From Bradyrhizobium lupini (lineage in GTDB: Bacteria > Pseudomonadota > Alphaproteobacteria > Rhizobiales > Xanthobacteraceae): a stretch of 64,000 bases of DNA. The DNA lies in the NCBI RefSeq assembly GCF_040939785.1, contig NZ_CP162553.1, positions 4,669,001 through 4,733,000 on the forward strand. Reading direction: 5' to 3'. Shown here one piece after another: positions 43,875-52,548 of the stretch (position 1 is the stretch's first letter; each line of letters starts with the position of its first letter). A model generated the notes under the pieces. The model was not told where the DNA came from. It ran no database searches and saw nothing but the letters and a program-made list of their open reading frames with translations. Position numbers and translations under genes: made by a program.

Positions 43875-44624
43875 TTACGGTTGGGCGGCGATGCCTAAGC
43901 AACTTGGCAGCTCCGAGAGCGCCCGGATGCGATGATCCGGCGCAAAGCCGAGCTCGTCCATCTGGGTGCGGATCGCCTTGAACATCGTCAGCGGTGCCAC
44001 GAGTTCGTTCTCGACGCAAGCCAGCGCCATCGCTTCCGGCGTCACCCGTTCGATCCAGGCAACGTTCAGTCCGAATGCTTTCGCGCCCGCGACATCCCAG
44101 GGATTGGAGGAGACGAACAGCACCTCGTCAGGCGCGGTGCCGAGCACTTCGCCGATCAGCTCATAGGCCTCCGGGCTCGGCTTGAAGATCTTCTTCGCGT
44201 CGGCGCTGATCGTGGCGTCGAGCAGGGCGTCGAGGCCGGAGTTGCGCACGAGCGCATTCAGCATGTCCGGACTGCCGTTGGAGAGGATGGCGAGCTTTCG
44301 CGGTTTCAGAGCCGTGAGCGCCGCCGTCGCATCCGGATAGAGATCGAGATGAAGGTACTTCTCGACGACGCGCTCGAATGCCTCATTCTCGTAAGCGAGC
44401 CCGAGCACGCGCAGCGTATAGGCAAGCGAGTCGCGCGTGATGGCTGCAAAGTCCTCGTAGCGCCGCATCAGCGAGCGCAACCAGGTGTATTCGAGCTGCT
44501 TGATTCGCCAGATCTGCGTGATGATCTCACCGTAGCCCGGAAACGCATCCTCGGTGGTCTCGGCGACCGACTGGATATCGTAAAGCGTTCCGTAGGCATC
44601 GAAGACAACGGCTTTGAGACTCAA
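43875..44624 (-). CDS. Haloacid dehalogenase, type II (L-2-haloacid family)
   Basis: A 249-residue HAD enzyme. I choose TTG 44624: GGAGG lies 9 bases upstream and the product begins SLKAVVFDAYGTLYD, with the nucleophile Asp in motif I as second residue of FDAYGTLYD. Further motifs: LAILSNGSPDM (motif II), Lys in KKIFKPSPEAYEL (motif III) and VSSNPWDVAGAKAFGL (motif IV). The SSNPWD form is characteristic of (S)-2-haloacid dehalogenases, which convert 2-haloacids to D-2-hydroxyacids. Lies 21 bases upstream of the broken ybaK-like gene. Confidence 0.9.
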   Translation of the reverse strand: MSLKAVVFDAYGTLYDIQSVAETTEDAFPGYGEIITQIWRIKQLEYTWLRSLMRRYEDFAAITRDSLAYTLRVLGLAYENEAFERVVEKYLHLDLYPDATAALTALKPRKLAILSNGSPDMLNALVRNSGLDALLDATISADAKKIFKPSPEAYELIGEVLGTAPDEVLFVSSNPWDVAGAKAFGLNVAWIERVTPEAMALACVENELVAPLTMFKAIRTQMDELGFAPDHRIRALSELPSCLGIAAQP

Positions 44625-44718
44625 TTGACCTGTCCTCCGGGATCGTTGCGGTCCCACGGACTATACAAGGCGCCGCGGTATCGATCCAACACGGAAACGC
44701 GAACTGAGCCCCTCGCTT

Positions 44719-45728
44719 CTAAAGCCTGATCACGATCTTGCCGAAGTGTGAGCCGGTCCGCAGGTGCGCATACGCTTCGGGAACGTCGTCGAAGTCGTAG
44801 ACCCGATCCACGATCGGGTGGATCGCGTGTTCGGTCAGGAAGCGATTCATCGCGGCAAAGTGTTCGACCGATCCGACGGTGACACCGATGATGTCGGCAT
44901 TCTCCCACTGAAGGCGCGCGAGGTCCGGCTTGGGACCGAACCCCGTCAAGACACCGATCTGGACGATCTTGCCACCCGAAGCGACCGATCGCAGCGATCG
45001 GTCGTAGGTGCCGGGACCGCCGAGTTCGAGGATGTGACTGGCACCTCTGCCATCCGTTGCGTTCATCAGCGCGACATCCCAGTCGGGCGTGTCGCGGTAG
45101 TTGATAGAATCGAGCCGCCCAGCGCCTTGGCGCGGGCGAGTTTTTCGTCGGAGGAGGATATCACGATCGCACGCGCCCCCAGCGCCACTGCGAATTGAAG
45201 CCCGAACAGCGCGACGCCGCCTGTTCCCTGGACCAGCAGCGTGTCGCCTTTGCGCATCCCGCCGCGTGCGATGAGGCCATGGAAAGCCGTGACGCCGGCA
45301 CAGGGCAGGGTCGCTGCCTCCACCGCGGACAGATGGGCCGGCACTGAGACCAGCGCGGTCGCCGGCAGCACGACATACTCAGCCAGCATTCCATCCATCG
45401 TGTTGCCACCGAGGGATGACGGAATATAGCTGGACTTGAACGGCCCCGAGATCCAATCGCGGAAGAACGACGCAGCGACGCGGTCTCCGAGTCGCCATTG
45501 CGCGACGCCGGCGCCGATGGCGTCAACGACACCCGCACCGTCGGAGAGTGGCACGCGGCCGTTGATCTCGCCTTGGCCTGCACGGTCGAGGATCAGGAGG
45601 TCGCGGTAATTCAGACTTGCCGCTTCGACCCGAATGCGGACCTCGCCATCGGAGGGTTCGGGTTTGCCGACGTCGACGCACGCAAGGCGGCCAGCACCAG
45701 CATGGCCATTCAAATGGTAGGCTTTCAT
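44719..45728 (-). pseudogene. Zinc-type alcohol dehydrogenase/quinone reductase, frameshifted
   Basis: ATG 45728 (MKAYHLNGHAGAGRLACVDVG) opens an MDR-family oxidoreductase with the GroES-like N-terminal part, GDRVAASFF and the Rossmann segment DTLLVQGTGGVALFGLQFAVALGARAI. Near 45111 one base is missing; the C-terminal half (MNATDGRGASHILELGGPGTYDRSL to HFGKIVIRL) continues in another frame to TAG at 44719. The 1010-base span is one short of a multiple of three. The gene is divergent from a MerR regulator with a MerR-type promoter, so it was recently, or still is, a regulated functional gene. Confidence 0.8.
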
Positions 45729-45771
45729 CGTTGCTCCCTTCACAAGTGGCATTCACTTGGACGAGCAAAGT

Positions 45772-45802
45772 CTTTAGGGTCTGACAGTGCTGTCAGGGTC
45801 AA
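45772..45802 (-). promoter_or_regulatory. MerR-type promoter with 19-base spacer and dyad
   Basis: On the minus strand: -35 TTGACC (45797-45802), 19-base spacer, -10 CTAAAG (45772-45777). The spacer contains the perfect dyad CTGACAG-CA-CTGTCAG (45781-45796). An over-long spacer with a central dyad is the hallmark of MerR-activated promoters. It faces the alcohol dehydrogenase gene and sits 10 bases before the divergent MerR gene. Confidence 0.75.
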
Positions 45803-45812
45803 GAGGCTTCAG

Positions 45813-46160
45813 ATGAAGATCGGCGAACTCTCCCGGCGGACGGGGGTCAGCGTCCGAATGCTGCGCTACTACGAAGGCGAAGGACTGCTCGCGCCGCTGC
45901 GGACGAACTCCGGCTATCGCGACTACGGCCAGGCCGAAGAGGAAACCGTACGGCGCATCAAGATGCTCGGCGGCGCCGGGATGACGCTCGAAACCATCAA
46001 GCGGTTGCTCCCTTGCGTGCGGAACAACGATCCGGCTTTCACGCCGTGCAACGAGTTGCGAAAAATACTCACGCAGCAGGTCGGTCTGATCGACGAACGT
46101 ATCGAGACGCTCAGCCAGAGCCGGACAATCCTGGCCGGCTTCCTCGCAAGCGTGAACTGA
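45813..46160 (+). CDS. MerR-family transcriptional regulator
   Basis: A 115-residue MerR protein starting MKIGELSRRTGVSVRMLRYYEGEGLL, with the winged helix-turn-helix, then the GYRDYGQAEEETVRRIKMLGGAGMTLETIKRLL segment and a dimerisation helix. Two cysteines (LLPCVRNND, FTPCNELRK) may sense thiol-reactive compounds, as in NmlR/AdhR-type regulators of aldehyde or alcohol dehydrogenases. Its operator is the dyad just upstream. Confidence 0.9.
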   Translation: MKIGELSRRTGVSVRMLRYYEGEGLLAPLRTNSGYRDYGQAEEETVRRIKMLGGAGMTLETIKRLLPCVRNNDPAFTPCNELRKILTQQVGLIDERIETLSQSRTILAGFLASVN

Positions 46161-46272
46161 TCGCATAACATAGCCATCAGATTCACCGCGCCAAAGTCTT
46201 CGGCCCTCAGGGCCGGAGCGTGAGGGCTTCGATAGCAGCGTCGAAACCCTCGATGCGCTGATGAGTATGCGC

Positions 46273-47157
46273 CTAGATCCCCAGCAGCTTTCGCGCGTTG
46301 GCCTTGAGCACCTTCGGCCGGACCTCGTCGCGGATCTCGATCTTGGCGAAGTCCGACAGCCAGCGGTCGGGCGTGATCACCGGCCAGTCCGAACCGAACA
46401 GCATCTTGTCCTGCAGGATCGAGTTGATGTAGCGCACCAGGATCGGCGGGAAATATTTCGGCGACCAGCCCGAGAGGTCGATGTAGACGTTGGGCTTGTG
46501 GGTCGCGACCGACAGCGCCTCTTCCTGCCAGGGGAAGGAGGGATGGGCGAGAATGATCTTGAGGTCGGGGAAATCGGCCGCGACGTCGTCCATGTACATC
46601 GGGTTGGAATATTTCAGCCGCATGCCCATGCCACCGGGCATGCCCGAGCCGACGCCGGTCTGGCCGGTGTGGAACAGCGCGATCGCGCCGCCATTGTTGA
46701 TCTCTTCATAGAGCGGATAGGCCATGCGGTCGTTGGCGTAGAAGCCCTGCATGGTTGGGTGGAATTTGAAGCCGCGCACCCCGTATTCCTCGATCAGCTT
46801 GCGCGCCTCGCGCACACCGAGCTTGCCCTTGTGCGGGTCGATCGAGACGAAGGGGATGAGAACGTCGAGATGGTCGGAGGCGATCTCCAGCATCTCCTCA
46901 TTCTTGTAGCGGCGGAAGCCGGTCTCGCGCTCGGCGTCGACGGGGAAGATCACCGCGGCGATGTTCTTGGACCGATAGTAGGCGGCGGTCTCCGGCACGG
47001 TCGGCGGATGCTTGTGCGGCGACTTGAAATAGTCCGCCATCTGCGCCTGGAAGTCGTCATAGCCGTCGTCGGGATGGGTGCCGCAGGGCTCCTCGGCGTG
47101 GGTGTGGATGTCGATGGCAACGACGTCGTCGATGTTCGGCAGCTTCAGCTTCGGCAT
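46273..47157 (-). CDS. Amidohydrolase-2 family protein (ACMSD-like)
   Basis: A 294-residue TIM-barrel metal enzyme. The N-terminal metal site is in AIDIHTHAEEPCG (H-x-H), further ligands are in GFKFHPTMQGFYAND, LFHTGQTG, ILAHPSFPW and the final Asp in LFGSDWPVITPDRW. The family includes ACMSD, gamma-resorcylate and other aromatic-acid decarboxylases and lactonases. The specific substrate cannot be read. It stands alone on the minus strand. Confidence 0.9.
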   Translation of the reverse strand: MPKLKLPNIDDVVAIDIHTHAEEPCGTHPDDGYDDFQAQMADYFKSPHKHPPTVPETAAYYRSKNIAAVIFPVDAERETGFRRYKNEEMLEIASDHLDVLIPFVSIDPHKGKLGVREARKLIEEYGVRGFKFHPTMQGFYANDRMAYPLYEEINNGGAIALFHTGQTGVGSGMPGGMGMRLKYSNPMYMDDVAADFPDLKIILAHPSFPWQEEALSVATHKPNVYIDLSGWSPKYFPPILVRYINSILQDKMLFGSDWPVITPDRWLSDFAKIEIRDEVRPKVLKANARKLLGI

Positions 47158-47480
47158 GGGTTTCCTCCCGACGGGTTGCCGAATTGATTATATGATATAA
47201 CGAACTTGGCAAGGCATTGTGGGACAAGGCGTTGTGGGGCGGGCTTCGTCCGAGATGCTGATTGGGCCGATCCGGCCGCTTCTACTTTGCATGGGGTTGT
47301 TTTCCTGAATTTGCTGGGTGGGATCGGGCCAGTTAACATTGACATCCGGTCCTCCCATGCCTTAAGAACCGCCCCGTCCCGGGCGGTCGGTCCGCCAGCG
47401 GGAAAATCTCATTTTGCCTCATTCGCGCGTGCCGAAACGGTAGTGCCGAACACGGCCTTTCGAACGTTCAGGATTCTGCC
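47158..47480. other. Intergenic region upstream of rpmJ and amidohydrolase
   Basis: Holds the rpmJ promoter (separate entry) and an AT-rich patch ATTATATGATATAACG near 47187-47202, just upstream of the amidohydrolase start, which could be its promoter. No further ORF is convincing. Confidence 0.5.
47339..47367 (+). promoter_or_regulatory. Sigma-70-type promoter of rpmJ
   Basis: TTGACA (47339-47344), 17-base spacer, TTAAGA (47362-47367), about 114 bases before the rpmJ start. A consensus -35 and ideal spacing suit a ribosomal gene. Confidence 0.6.
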
Positions 47481-47606
47481 ATGAAGGTCCGTAACTCGCT
47501 GAAATCGCTGCGCGGTCGCCATCGCGCCAACCGCCTGGTCCGCCGCAAGGGCCGGGTCTATGTGATCAACAAGGTGCAGCGCCGCTTCAAGGCTCGCCAG
47601 GGCTGA
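47481..47606 (+). CDS. rpmJ: 50S ribosomal protein L36, zinc-independent (ykgO) type
   Basis: A 41-residue basic protein, [18 protein letters not shown] at the start and [21 protein letters not shown] in overlapping C-terminal words. It lacks the Cys/His zinc ligands of the classical L36 and has the NSLKSLK-type N-terminus of the alternative form (C-minus), which is the normal L36 in many alphaproteobacteria. It stands alone with its own promoter. Confidence 0.95.
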   Translation: MKVRNSLKSLRGRHRANRLVRRKGRVYVINKVQRRFKARQG

Positions 47607-47723
47607 TTTGGGCGGCTGATTTCGCCCTGTCTGACGCTCGCGCGCCCGCAAGACCACGGTCTCACACGAGTTTGACGCCGCCCCTGCTTTGCAAGGGCGG
47701 CTTTGCGCGTTTAGACTTCGACC

Positions 47724-48362
47724 ATGGCAGTGAGATTCCTCTTCGCGCGCACCCTGTGTCTGGCTCTTGTGCTGGGAGCCGCCGGCCTCGCTCCGGCGCT
47801 GGCGCAGGCTGATCCGCCGGCTCCGCCCGGCAAGCAGAAGAAACTTCCGGAAGCGCCGGCCAAGCTGCCCAAGGTCGACCGCACCAAGAATCTCGATTTC
47901 CTGTTCGGCGCGCTGAAAGCTGCGCCCGACGAAGCCAGCGCCAAGCATGTCGAGGCGCGGATCTGGGCGATCTGGATCCAGACCCCGAGCGACACCGCGG
48001 CGCTTTTGATGGCGCGGGCCAAGACCGCCGTCGACGCAAAGAAGATCGAGGTTGCGATCAAGCTGCTGGATTCGGTCGTCAAGCTCAGGCCCGACTACAT
48101 CGAGGCCTGGAATCGTCGCGCGACGCTCTACTACATGCAGAACGATTATGGCCGTTCGCTCGCCGACATTCGCGAGGTGTTGATCCGCGAGCCTCGTCAT
48201 TTCGGCGCGCTCGCAGGCCTCGGCATGATCATGCAGGAGGTCGGCGACGAAAAGCGCGCGCTCGAAGCCTACCGCAAGGCGCTCGCCGTCAATCCGCACC
48301 TCGAGAAGATCCCCGACCAGGTCAAGGCGCTGACCGAGAAGGTCGAAGGCCGCGATATTTAG
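47724..48362 (+). CDS. Secreted tetratricopeptide-repeat protein
   Basis: A 212-residue periplasmic protein. Signal peptide residues 1-27 (LVLGAAGLAPALAQA cleavage), then a Pro/Lys-rich linker and three to four TPR helices: KIEVAIKLLDSVVKLRPDYIEAWNRRATLYYMQNDYGRSLADI (in parts) and a final GDEKRALEAYRKALAVNPHLE. TPR proteins scaffold other proteins; no partner is evident from the neighbours. Confidence 0.88.
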   Translation: MAVRFLFARTLCLALVLGAAGLAPALAQADPPAPPGKQKKLPEAPAKLPKVDRTKNLDFLFGALKAAPDEASAKHVEARIWAIWIQTPSDTAALLMARAKTAVDAKKIEVAIKLLDSVVKLRPDYIEAWNRRATLYYMQNDYGRSLADIREVLIREPRHFGALAGLGMIMQEVGDEKRALEAYRKALAVNPHLEKIPDQVKALTEKVEGRDI

Positions 48363-48486
48363 CGGACAAGTCGATCATTGCTCGAGCGAATGCGGCGCAG
48401 GGGGATTAACCACGATGACACGCGCCGCGTTACAAGGGGTGTGGCTGGCACCGCCGCAGACCTACCTTCATGGCGGGAGCACAGCC

Positions 48487-48747
48487 ATGAAGCGTTTGAT
48501 CTTTGCAGGTACGTTGCTGTTGGCGTCGGGCACGGCGAGCCTCGCCGACGGACTGTTCTGGGTGGTCGGCAATCGCGCCACCGGAAAATGCAACATCGTG
48601 ACCAGCAATCCCGTGATCATCGGCGACGTCTGGTTCGGTGACGGTCCTTACAAATCGAAGGCCGACGCCAAGCTTGCCCGCTCGACCATCCGCGCCTGTC
48701 CCGCACCCACGCCTGACGAGGAAAAGGACGAGGACAGCACGAACTAG
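48487..48747 (+). CDS. Small secreted protein, 86 residues
   Basis: ATG 48487 (MKRLIFAGTLLLASGTASLADG) begins a clean signal peptide; the upstream ATG at 48415 would add 24 unrelated residues. The mature part is about 66 residues with two cysteines (GKCNIV, RACPAP) and an acidic tail EEKDEDSTN. Similar short secreted proteins are frequent in Bradyrhizobium; the function is unknown. Confidence 0.75.
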   Translation: MKRLIFAGTLLLASGTASLADGLFWVVGNRATGKCNIVTSNPVIIGDVWFGDGPYKSKADAKLARSTIRACPAPTPDEEKDEDSTN

Positions 48748-48759
48748 GTCGACAGCAAT

Positions 48760-48942
48760 CTAGTGCAAAACGCTGCCCTCGCGCTCGGCGAGTCCGCGAT
48801 CGACCGCTGCGGCGTAGGCCTTTGCAAGCTCCGTCTCGAGGTGCTCGTTGATCAGCAGCAGCGCGCGCACGGCACCGCGCAGGTCACCGTGGCAGCTTGC
48901 CACGATCTCGTCGATCGCAGTATCTTTGGATCTCAGGCTCAT
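48760..48942 (-). CDS. Hypothetical protein, 60 residues
   Basis: ATG 48942 with GGAGA 7 bases upstream. The product (MSLRSKDTAIDEIVASCHGDLRGAVRALL at the start) is an acidic helical protein with a single Cys-His pair, resembling small uncharacterised rhizobial proteins with a VASCHGDLRGAVRAL core. Function unknown. Confidence 0.65.
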   Translation of the reverse strand: MSLRSKDTAIDEIVASCHGDLRGAVRALLLINEHLETELAKAYAAAVDRGLAEREGSVLH

Positions 48943-49267
48943 CGAAATTCTCCGGTTCAAATCAGGATAAATCCTGCCGGTCTTCCCGCATCCCTGAGGG
49001 TTGCGAGCACGATCGGCGCCCACCTGCGTCTAAATGGCGGAACCGACCATGGCGATTATAAGGAAGCCGCGATGACGAGTGCATGAAGCTGTTTCGAAGC
49101 CTGCGTGCTCCGGGGAGCGGTATTGATTTCATTGCGTTTTTCTCGCTTGAATTATGCACATATCCACAGCCCCGGCATTTCAAGTGGAGCGCGGGGGCTC
49201 CCCGGGCGAAACTGCCGGCCGCAAGCCACGTAACTGCCCTGTGCCTTGGGTCGCCCGGATTCCGTCC
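48943..49267. other. Intergenic region, nothing definite
   Basis: 325 bases between the divergent 60-residue gene and the alpha/beta hydrolase. Short frames here lack ribosome sites and family features. A word GCGATTATAAGGAAG near 49051 might be a promoter element for the plus strand. Confidence 0.4.
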
Positions 49268-50224
49268 ATGATCGTGATGTCAGTCGTGACCGCGCTGGTT
49301 GTGCTGGCGCTGGTCACGCAGGCCGGCGTCCTCGCCGTGCAACGCGCCTTTCCACCGCAGGGCCGGATGATCGAGGTCGAGGGTGCCGTGCTTCACCTCG
49401 TCGATATCGGCCCGCGCGATTCGGGCCTGCCGATCGTGATGCTGCACGGCGCGAGCTCCAACCTCGAGGCAATGCGGCGGCCGCTCGGCGATCTCCTCGC
49501 CAGGAACCATCGCGTCATCCTGATCGACCGTCCCGGCCACGGCTGGAGCACGCGGGCGCGGCGGCAGGATTCGACGCCGGAGGTCCAGGCGCGAATGATC
49601 GATGAGGCGCTAGGCAAGCTCGGGATCGATCGCGCGGTGTTCGTGGTGCATTCCTGGAGCGGCGCGCTCGGCGCGCGGCTGGCGCTCGATCATCCCGGCC
49701 GCGTCGCGGGCCTTGTGATGCTCGCGCCCGTCACCCATCCTTGGCGCGGCGGCGTCGGCCGCTACAACGAGATCATCGCAACGCCCGTAATCGGCCCGCT
49801 GCTCGCCTACACCATAACCCTCCCGCTGGGCTATTTCCTGAGCGAGTCCGGCGCGCGCAACGTCTTCCTGCCGCAAACGATGCCGGACGGTTTCGTGCAG
49901 GACTCCGCGACGCCGTTGCTGCTGCGCCCGCGCGAGTTCATCGCCAATGCCTATGATCTGGTGTCGCTGAAGCAGGCGGTGGCTGCGCAAGCTCCGCGCT
50001 ACGGCGAGATAACGGCGCCGGTCACGATCATCGCCGGCGAACCCGACAAGACGGTAAAGACCGCCATTCACGCCCGCCCGTTCGCCGCCACCGTGCAGAA
50101 TGCCAAGCTGATCGTGCTGCCTGATCTCGGCCACATGGTGCAGAACGCGGTGCCCGATCTCGTGAAGACAGAGATCGAGACGATGATCGGGAAAATCGTC
50201 CCGGCGCAGGCGACCGCCGATTAG
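49268..50224 (+). CDS. Membrane-anchored alpha/beta hydrolase
   Basis: About 318 residues from ATG 49268; the frame is open from 49154. An N-terminal hydrophobic helix (VVTALVVLALVTQAGVLAV) anchors it. The hydrolase core has the oxyanion block IVMLHGASSN, the nucleophile elbow VVHSWSGALGARLAL, the acid in IAGEPDKTVK and the catalytic His in LPDLGHMVQNA. Ester or lactone hydrolysis is likely; the substrate is unknown. The elbow Trp after Ser-His is typical of the general hydrolase-6 group. Confidence 0.85.
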   Translation: MIVMSVVTALVVLALVTQAGVLAVQRAFPPQGRMIEVEGAVLHLVDIGPRDSGLPIVMLHGASSNLEAMRRPLGDLLARNHRVILIDRPGHGWSTRARRQDSTPEVQARMIDEALGKLGIDRAVFVVHSWSGALGARLALDHPGRVAGLVMLAPVTHPWRGGVGRYNEIIATPVIGPLLAYTITLPLGYFLSESGARNVFLPQTMPDGFVQDSATPLLLRPREFIANAYDLVSLKQAVAAQAPRYGEITAPVTIIAGEPDKTVKTAIHARPFAATVQNAKLIVLPDLGHMVQNAVPDLVKTEIETMIGKIVPAQATAD

Positions 50225-50280
50225 AGCGTTTTCGAGCGAAGTGGATGCCGGTTCGCGTGAAGAAAACGCGTCAAAACGAG
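50223..50280. repeat. GCGTTTTCGAGCGAAGTGG intergenic repeat
   Basis: The words GAGCGTTTTCGAGCGAAGTGG, ATGCCGGTTCGCGTGAAGAAAACGCGTC (in parts) are a known dispersed intergenic repeat type in Bradyrhizobium and Rhodopseudomonas. Its ends GCGTTTTC and GAAAACGC pair into a hairpin. It follows the hydrolase stop directly. Confidence 0.5.
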
Positions 50281-50283
50281 AAG

Positions 50284-50314
50284 CTGGAGCTTCGGTTCAG
50301 AACCGAAGCTCCAG
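50284..50314. terminator. Strong hairpin between convergent hydrolase and cytochrome c genes
   Basis: CTGGAGCTTCGGTTC (50284-50298) pairs perfectly with GAACCGAAGCTCCAG (50300-50314), a 15-base stem with a one-base centre. On the minus strand it is followed by CTTCTCGTTTT, so it may terminate the cytochrome c gene. Confidence 0.6.
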
Positions 50315-50332
50315 CGGCCGCCGTTCGCGCGC

Positions 50333-50728
50333 TTACTGCTTGATCTTTCCGTCTTTGTCGAACTGCGACACGTAGGCCCAGAGATTGTTGATCTCGGTCT
50401 CGTTCTTGATGCCGGCGAACGCCATCTTGGTGCCGGGGATCTTGGCCTTGGGGTCCTTGATGTATTCCTTGAACACGGCCTCGTTCCAGGTGATGCCGGA
50501 ATTCTTGTTGGCGTCGGAGTAATTGTAGTCCGGCGCGGTGCCGGACTTGCGGCCGTCGAGGCCGTTGAGCTCGGGGCCGACCTTGTTCTTGGCGCCTTCG
50601 CCGATCGCGTGACAGGCCAGGCATTTGTTGAACGACGACTTGCCGGCCGCGACGTCCTGCGCCATCGCGGCGGGTGCGGTGGCAATCGCGGTGAGGATGG
50701 TCAATGCGCCAAAAATCAGTTTTGTCAT
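50333..50728 (-). CDS. Periplasmic cytochrome c, c2/c550 type
   Basis: A 131-residue class I cytochrome. Start ATG 50728 (MTKLIFGALTILTAIATAPAAMAQD), with a signal peptide of about 23 residues. One haem c site CLACH (KCLACHAIGEGAKNKVGPELNG), and the axial Met ligand is expected in GTKMAFAGIKN, the usual class I order. It would shuttle electrons between the bc1 complex and terminal oxidases or dehydrogenases in the periplasm. Resembles CycA-type cytochrome c550 of Bradyrhizobium, but the paralogue cannot be fixed here. Confidence 0.9.
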   Translation of the reverse strand: MTKLIFGALTILTAIATAPAAMAQDVAAGKSSFNKCLACHAIGEGAKNKVGPELNGLDGRKSGTAPDYNYSDANKNSGITWNEAVFKEYIKDPKAKIPGTKMAFAGIKNETEINNLWAYVSQFDKDGKIKQ

Positions 50729-51001
50729 CGGGTGCTCTTCGTCTCTTCCCTGGGGGCTGGTCAGTTGCATGCCTGATCGGCAACGGTCGGACCTGCCGGT
50801 TTTGGCAGGCCTGCTCGGATTGGACAAGCCGCCAAACCATGGCAGGTTTCACGATTTCCTACTTGTCCCAGAGCGAACTCGCGCAGGATCGTCGATCCGA
50901 CTTTCGGACGGCCTACCCAAACCACCGCGGACGTGGTTGATTTACCGCGACAAATCGATCATGCGGCCTTGGCCGGAAGGATATGCCATGAAGGAAATGT
51001 T

Positions 51002-52495
51002 ATGGCCATCATGATGCCCGCGAGCGACCAGGCCGTGCTCGCGCGCCGCGCCGAGATCGTGGCTGCATTGCGCGCAATCGTGCCGGGCGAAGGCGTGATC
51101 GACAGCGCCGCCGAGATGCGGGCCTATGAATCCGATGGGTTGACGGCCTATCGGCAGCCGCCGATGGTCGTTGTGCTGCCCGACACGACCGAGCAGGTTT
51201 CGCTGGTCCTGAAATATTGTGCAGGGCAGGGCATCAAGGTGGTGCCCCGCGGCTCCGGCACCTCGCTGTCCGGCGGCGCGCTGCCGCTGGAAGACGGCGT
51301 GCTTCTGGGCCTCGGCAAGTTCAAGCGCATCCGCGAGATCGATTTCGACAACCGCGCCGTCGTCACCGAACCCGGCGTCACCAACCTCGCGATCAGCCAG
51401 GCCGTCGCCCATGCTGGGTTCTACTACGCGCCGGATCCGTCCTCGCAGATCGCCTGCTCGATCGGCGGCAATGTCGCGGAGAATTCGGGCGGCGTGCACT
51501 GCCTGAAATACGGCATGACCACCAACAACGTGCTCGGCTGCGAGATCGTGCTGATGAGCGGCGAGATCCTGCGCATCGGCGGTAAATCGGCGGAGAACTC
51601 CGGCTACGATTTGATGGGCGTCATCACCGGCTCGGAAGGCCTGCTCGGCGTCATCACCGAGATCACGGTGCGCATCCTGCAAAAGCCGGAGACGGCGCGC
51701 GCGCTGATGGTCGGCTTCGCGCAAGTCGAGGCGGCCGGCGAATGCGTGGCGCGCATCATCGGCGCCGGCATCATTCCCGGCGGCATGGAGATGATGGACA
51801 AGCCCGCGATCCACGCCGCGGAGGCCTTCGTCCATGCCGGCTATCCGCTCAATGTCGAGGCCCTCCTTATTATCGAGCTCGACGGTCCCAAGATCGAGGT
51901 CGACGAGCTGATCACGCGGGTCGAGACGATTGCGAACGCTTGCGGCTCGACCACCTGCCAGATCTCGACCTCGGAAGCCGAGCGCAATCTGTTCTGGGCC
52001 GGCCGGAAAGCCGCCTTCCCCGCCGTCGGCCGCATCTCCCCGGACTATCTCTGCATGGACGGCACCATCCCGCGCGGTGCGCTGCCGAAGGCGCTGGCGC
52101 GCATCCGCGAGCTCTCGGAAAAGTACCAGCTCGGTTGCGCCAACGTGTTCCATGCCGGCGACGGCAATCTGCATCCGCTGATCCTCTATGACGCCAACAA
52201 GCCCGGCGAGATCGAGCGCGCCGAAGCCTTCGGCGCCGACATCCTGCGCGCCTGCGTCGAGTTCGGCGGCGTGCTCACCGGCGAGCACGGCGTCGGCATC
52301 GAGAAGCGCGATCTGATGCCGGAAATGTTCAGCGAGATCGACCTCAACCAGCAGCAGCGTCTGAAATGCGCCTTCGACGCGCAGGGCCTGCTCAATCCCG
52401 GAAAGGTGTTTCCGACCCTGCACCGCTGCGCTGAGCTCGGCCGCATGCACGTCCATGCCGGGAAGCTGGCATTCCCGGACATCCCCCGGTTCTAG
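51002..52495 (+). CDS. glcD: Glycolate oxidase subunit GlcD
   Basis: A 497-residue FAD-linked oxidase, the catalytic subunit that oxidises glycolate (or D-lactate) to glyoxylate, passing electrons to the respiratory chain. ATG 51002 chosen (MAIMMPASDQAVLARRAEIV); the frame is open upstream to 50933. The FAD-binding PCMH domain carries VVPRGSGTSLSGGALP, DPSSQIACSIGGNVAENSGG and TGSEGLLGVITEI; the C-terminal cap ends with NVFHAGDGNLHPLI and GEHGVGIEKRD. Subunits GlcE and GlcF follow after an antisense gene. Confidence 0.95.
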   Translation: MAIMMPASDQAVLARRAEIVAALRAIVPGEGVIDSAAEMRAYESDGLTAYRQPPMVVVLPDTTEQVSLVLKYCAGQGIKVVPRGSGTSLSGGALPLEDGVLLGLGKFKRIREIDFDNRAVVTEPGVTNLAISQAVAHAGFYYAPDPSSQIACSIGGNVAENSGGVHCLKYGMTTNNVLGCEIVLMSGEILRIGGKSAENSGYDLMGVITGSEGLLGVITEITVRILQKPETARALMVGFAQVEAAGECVARIIGAGIIPGGMEMMDKPAIHAAEAFVHAGYPLNVEALLIIELDGPKIEVDELITRVETIANACGSTTCQISTSEAERNLFWAGRKAAFPAVGRISPDYLCMDGTIPRGALPKALARIRELSEKYQLGCANVFHAGDGNLHPLILYDANKPGEIERAEAFGADILRACVEFGGVLTGEHGVGIEKRDLMPEMFSEIDLNQQQRLKCAFDAQGLLNPGKVFPTLHRCAELGRMHVHAGKLAFPDIPRF

Positions 52496-52548
52496 GCGCT
52501 TGCGCCGATGGAAGGGCTTGCGATGCACGCCTCTTTCCTCGGCAATGC

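Noticed and set aside
49083..49271. 62-residue frame before the alpha/beta hydrolase
   Set aside because: No ribosome site or conserved feature; the sequence overlaps the hydrolase upstream region.
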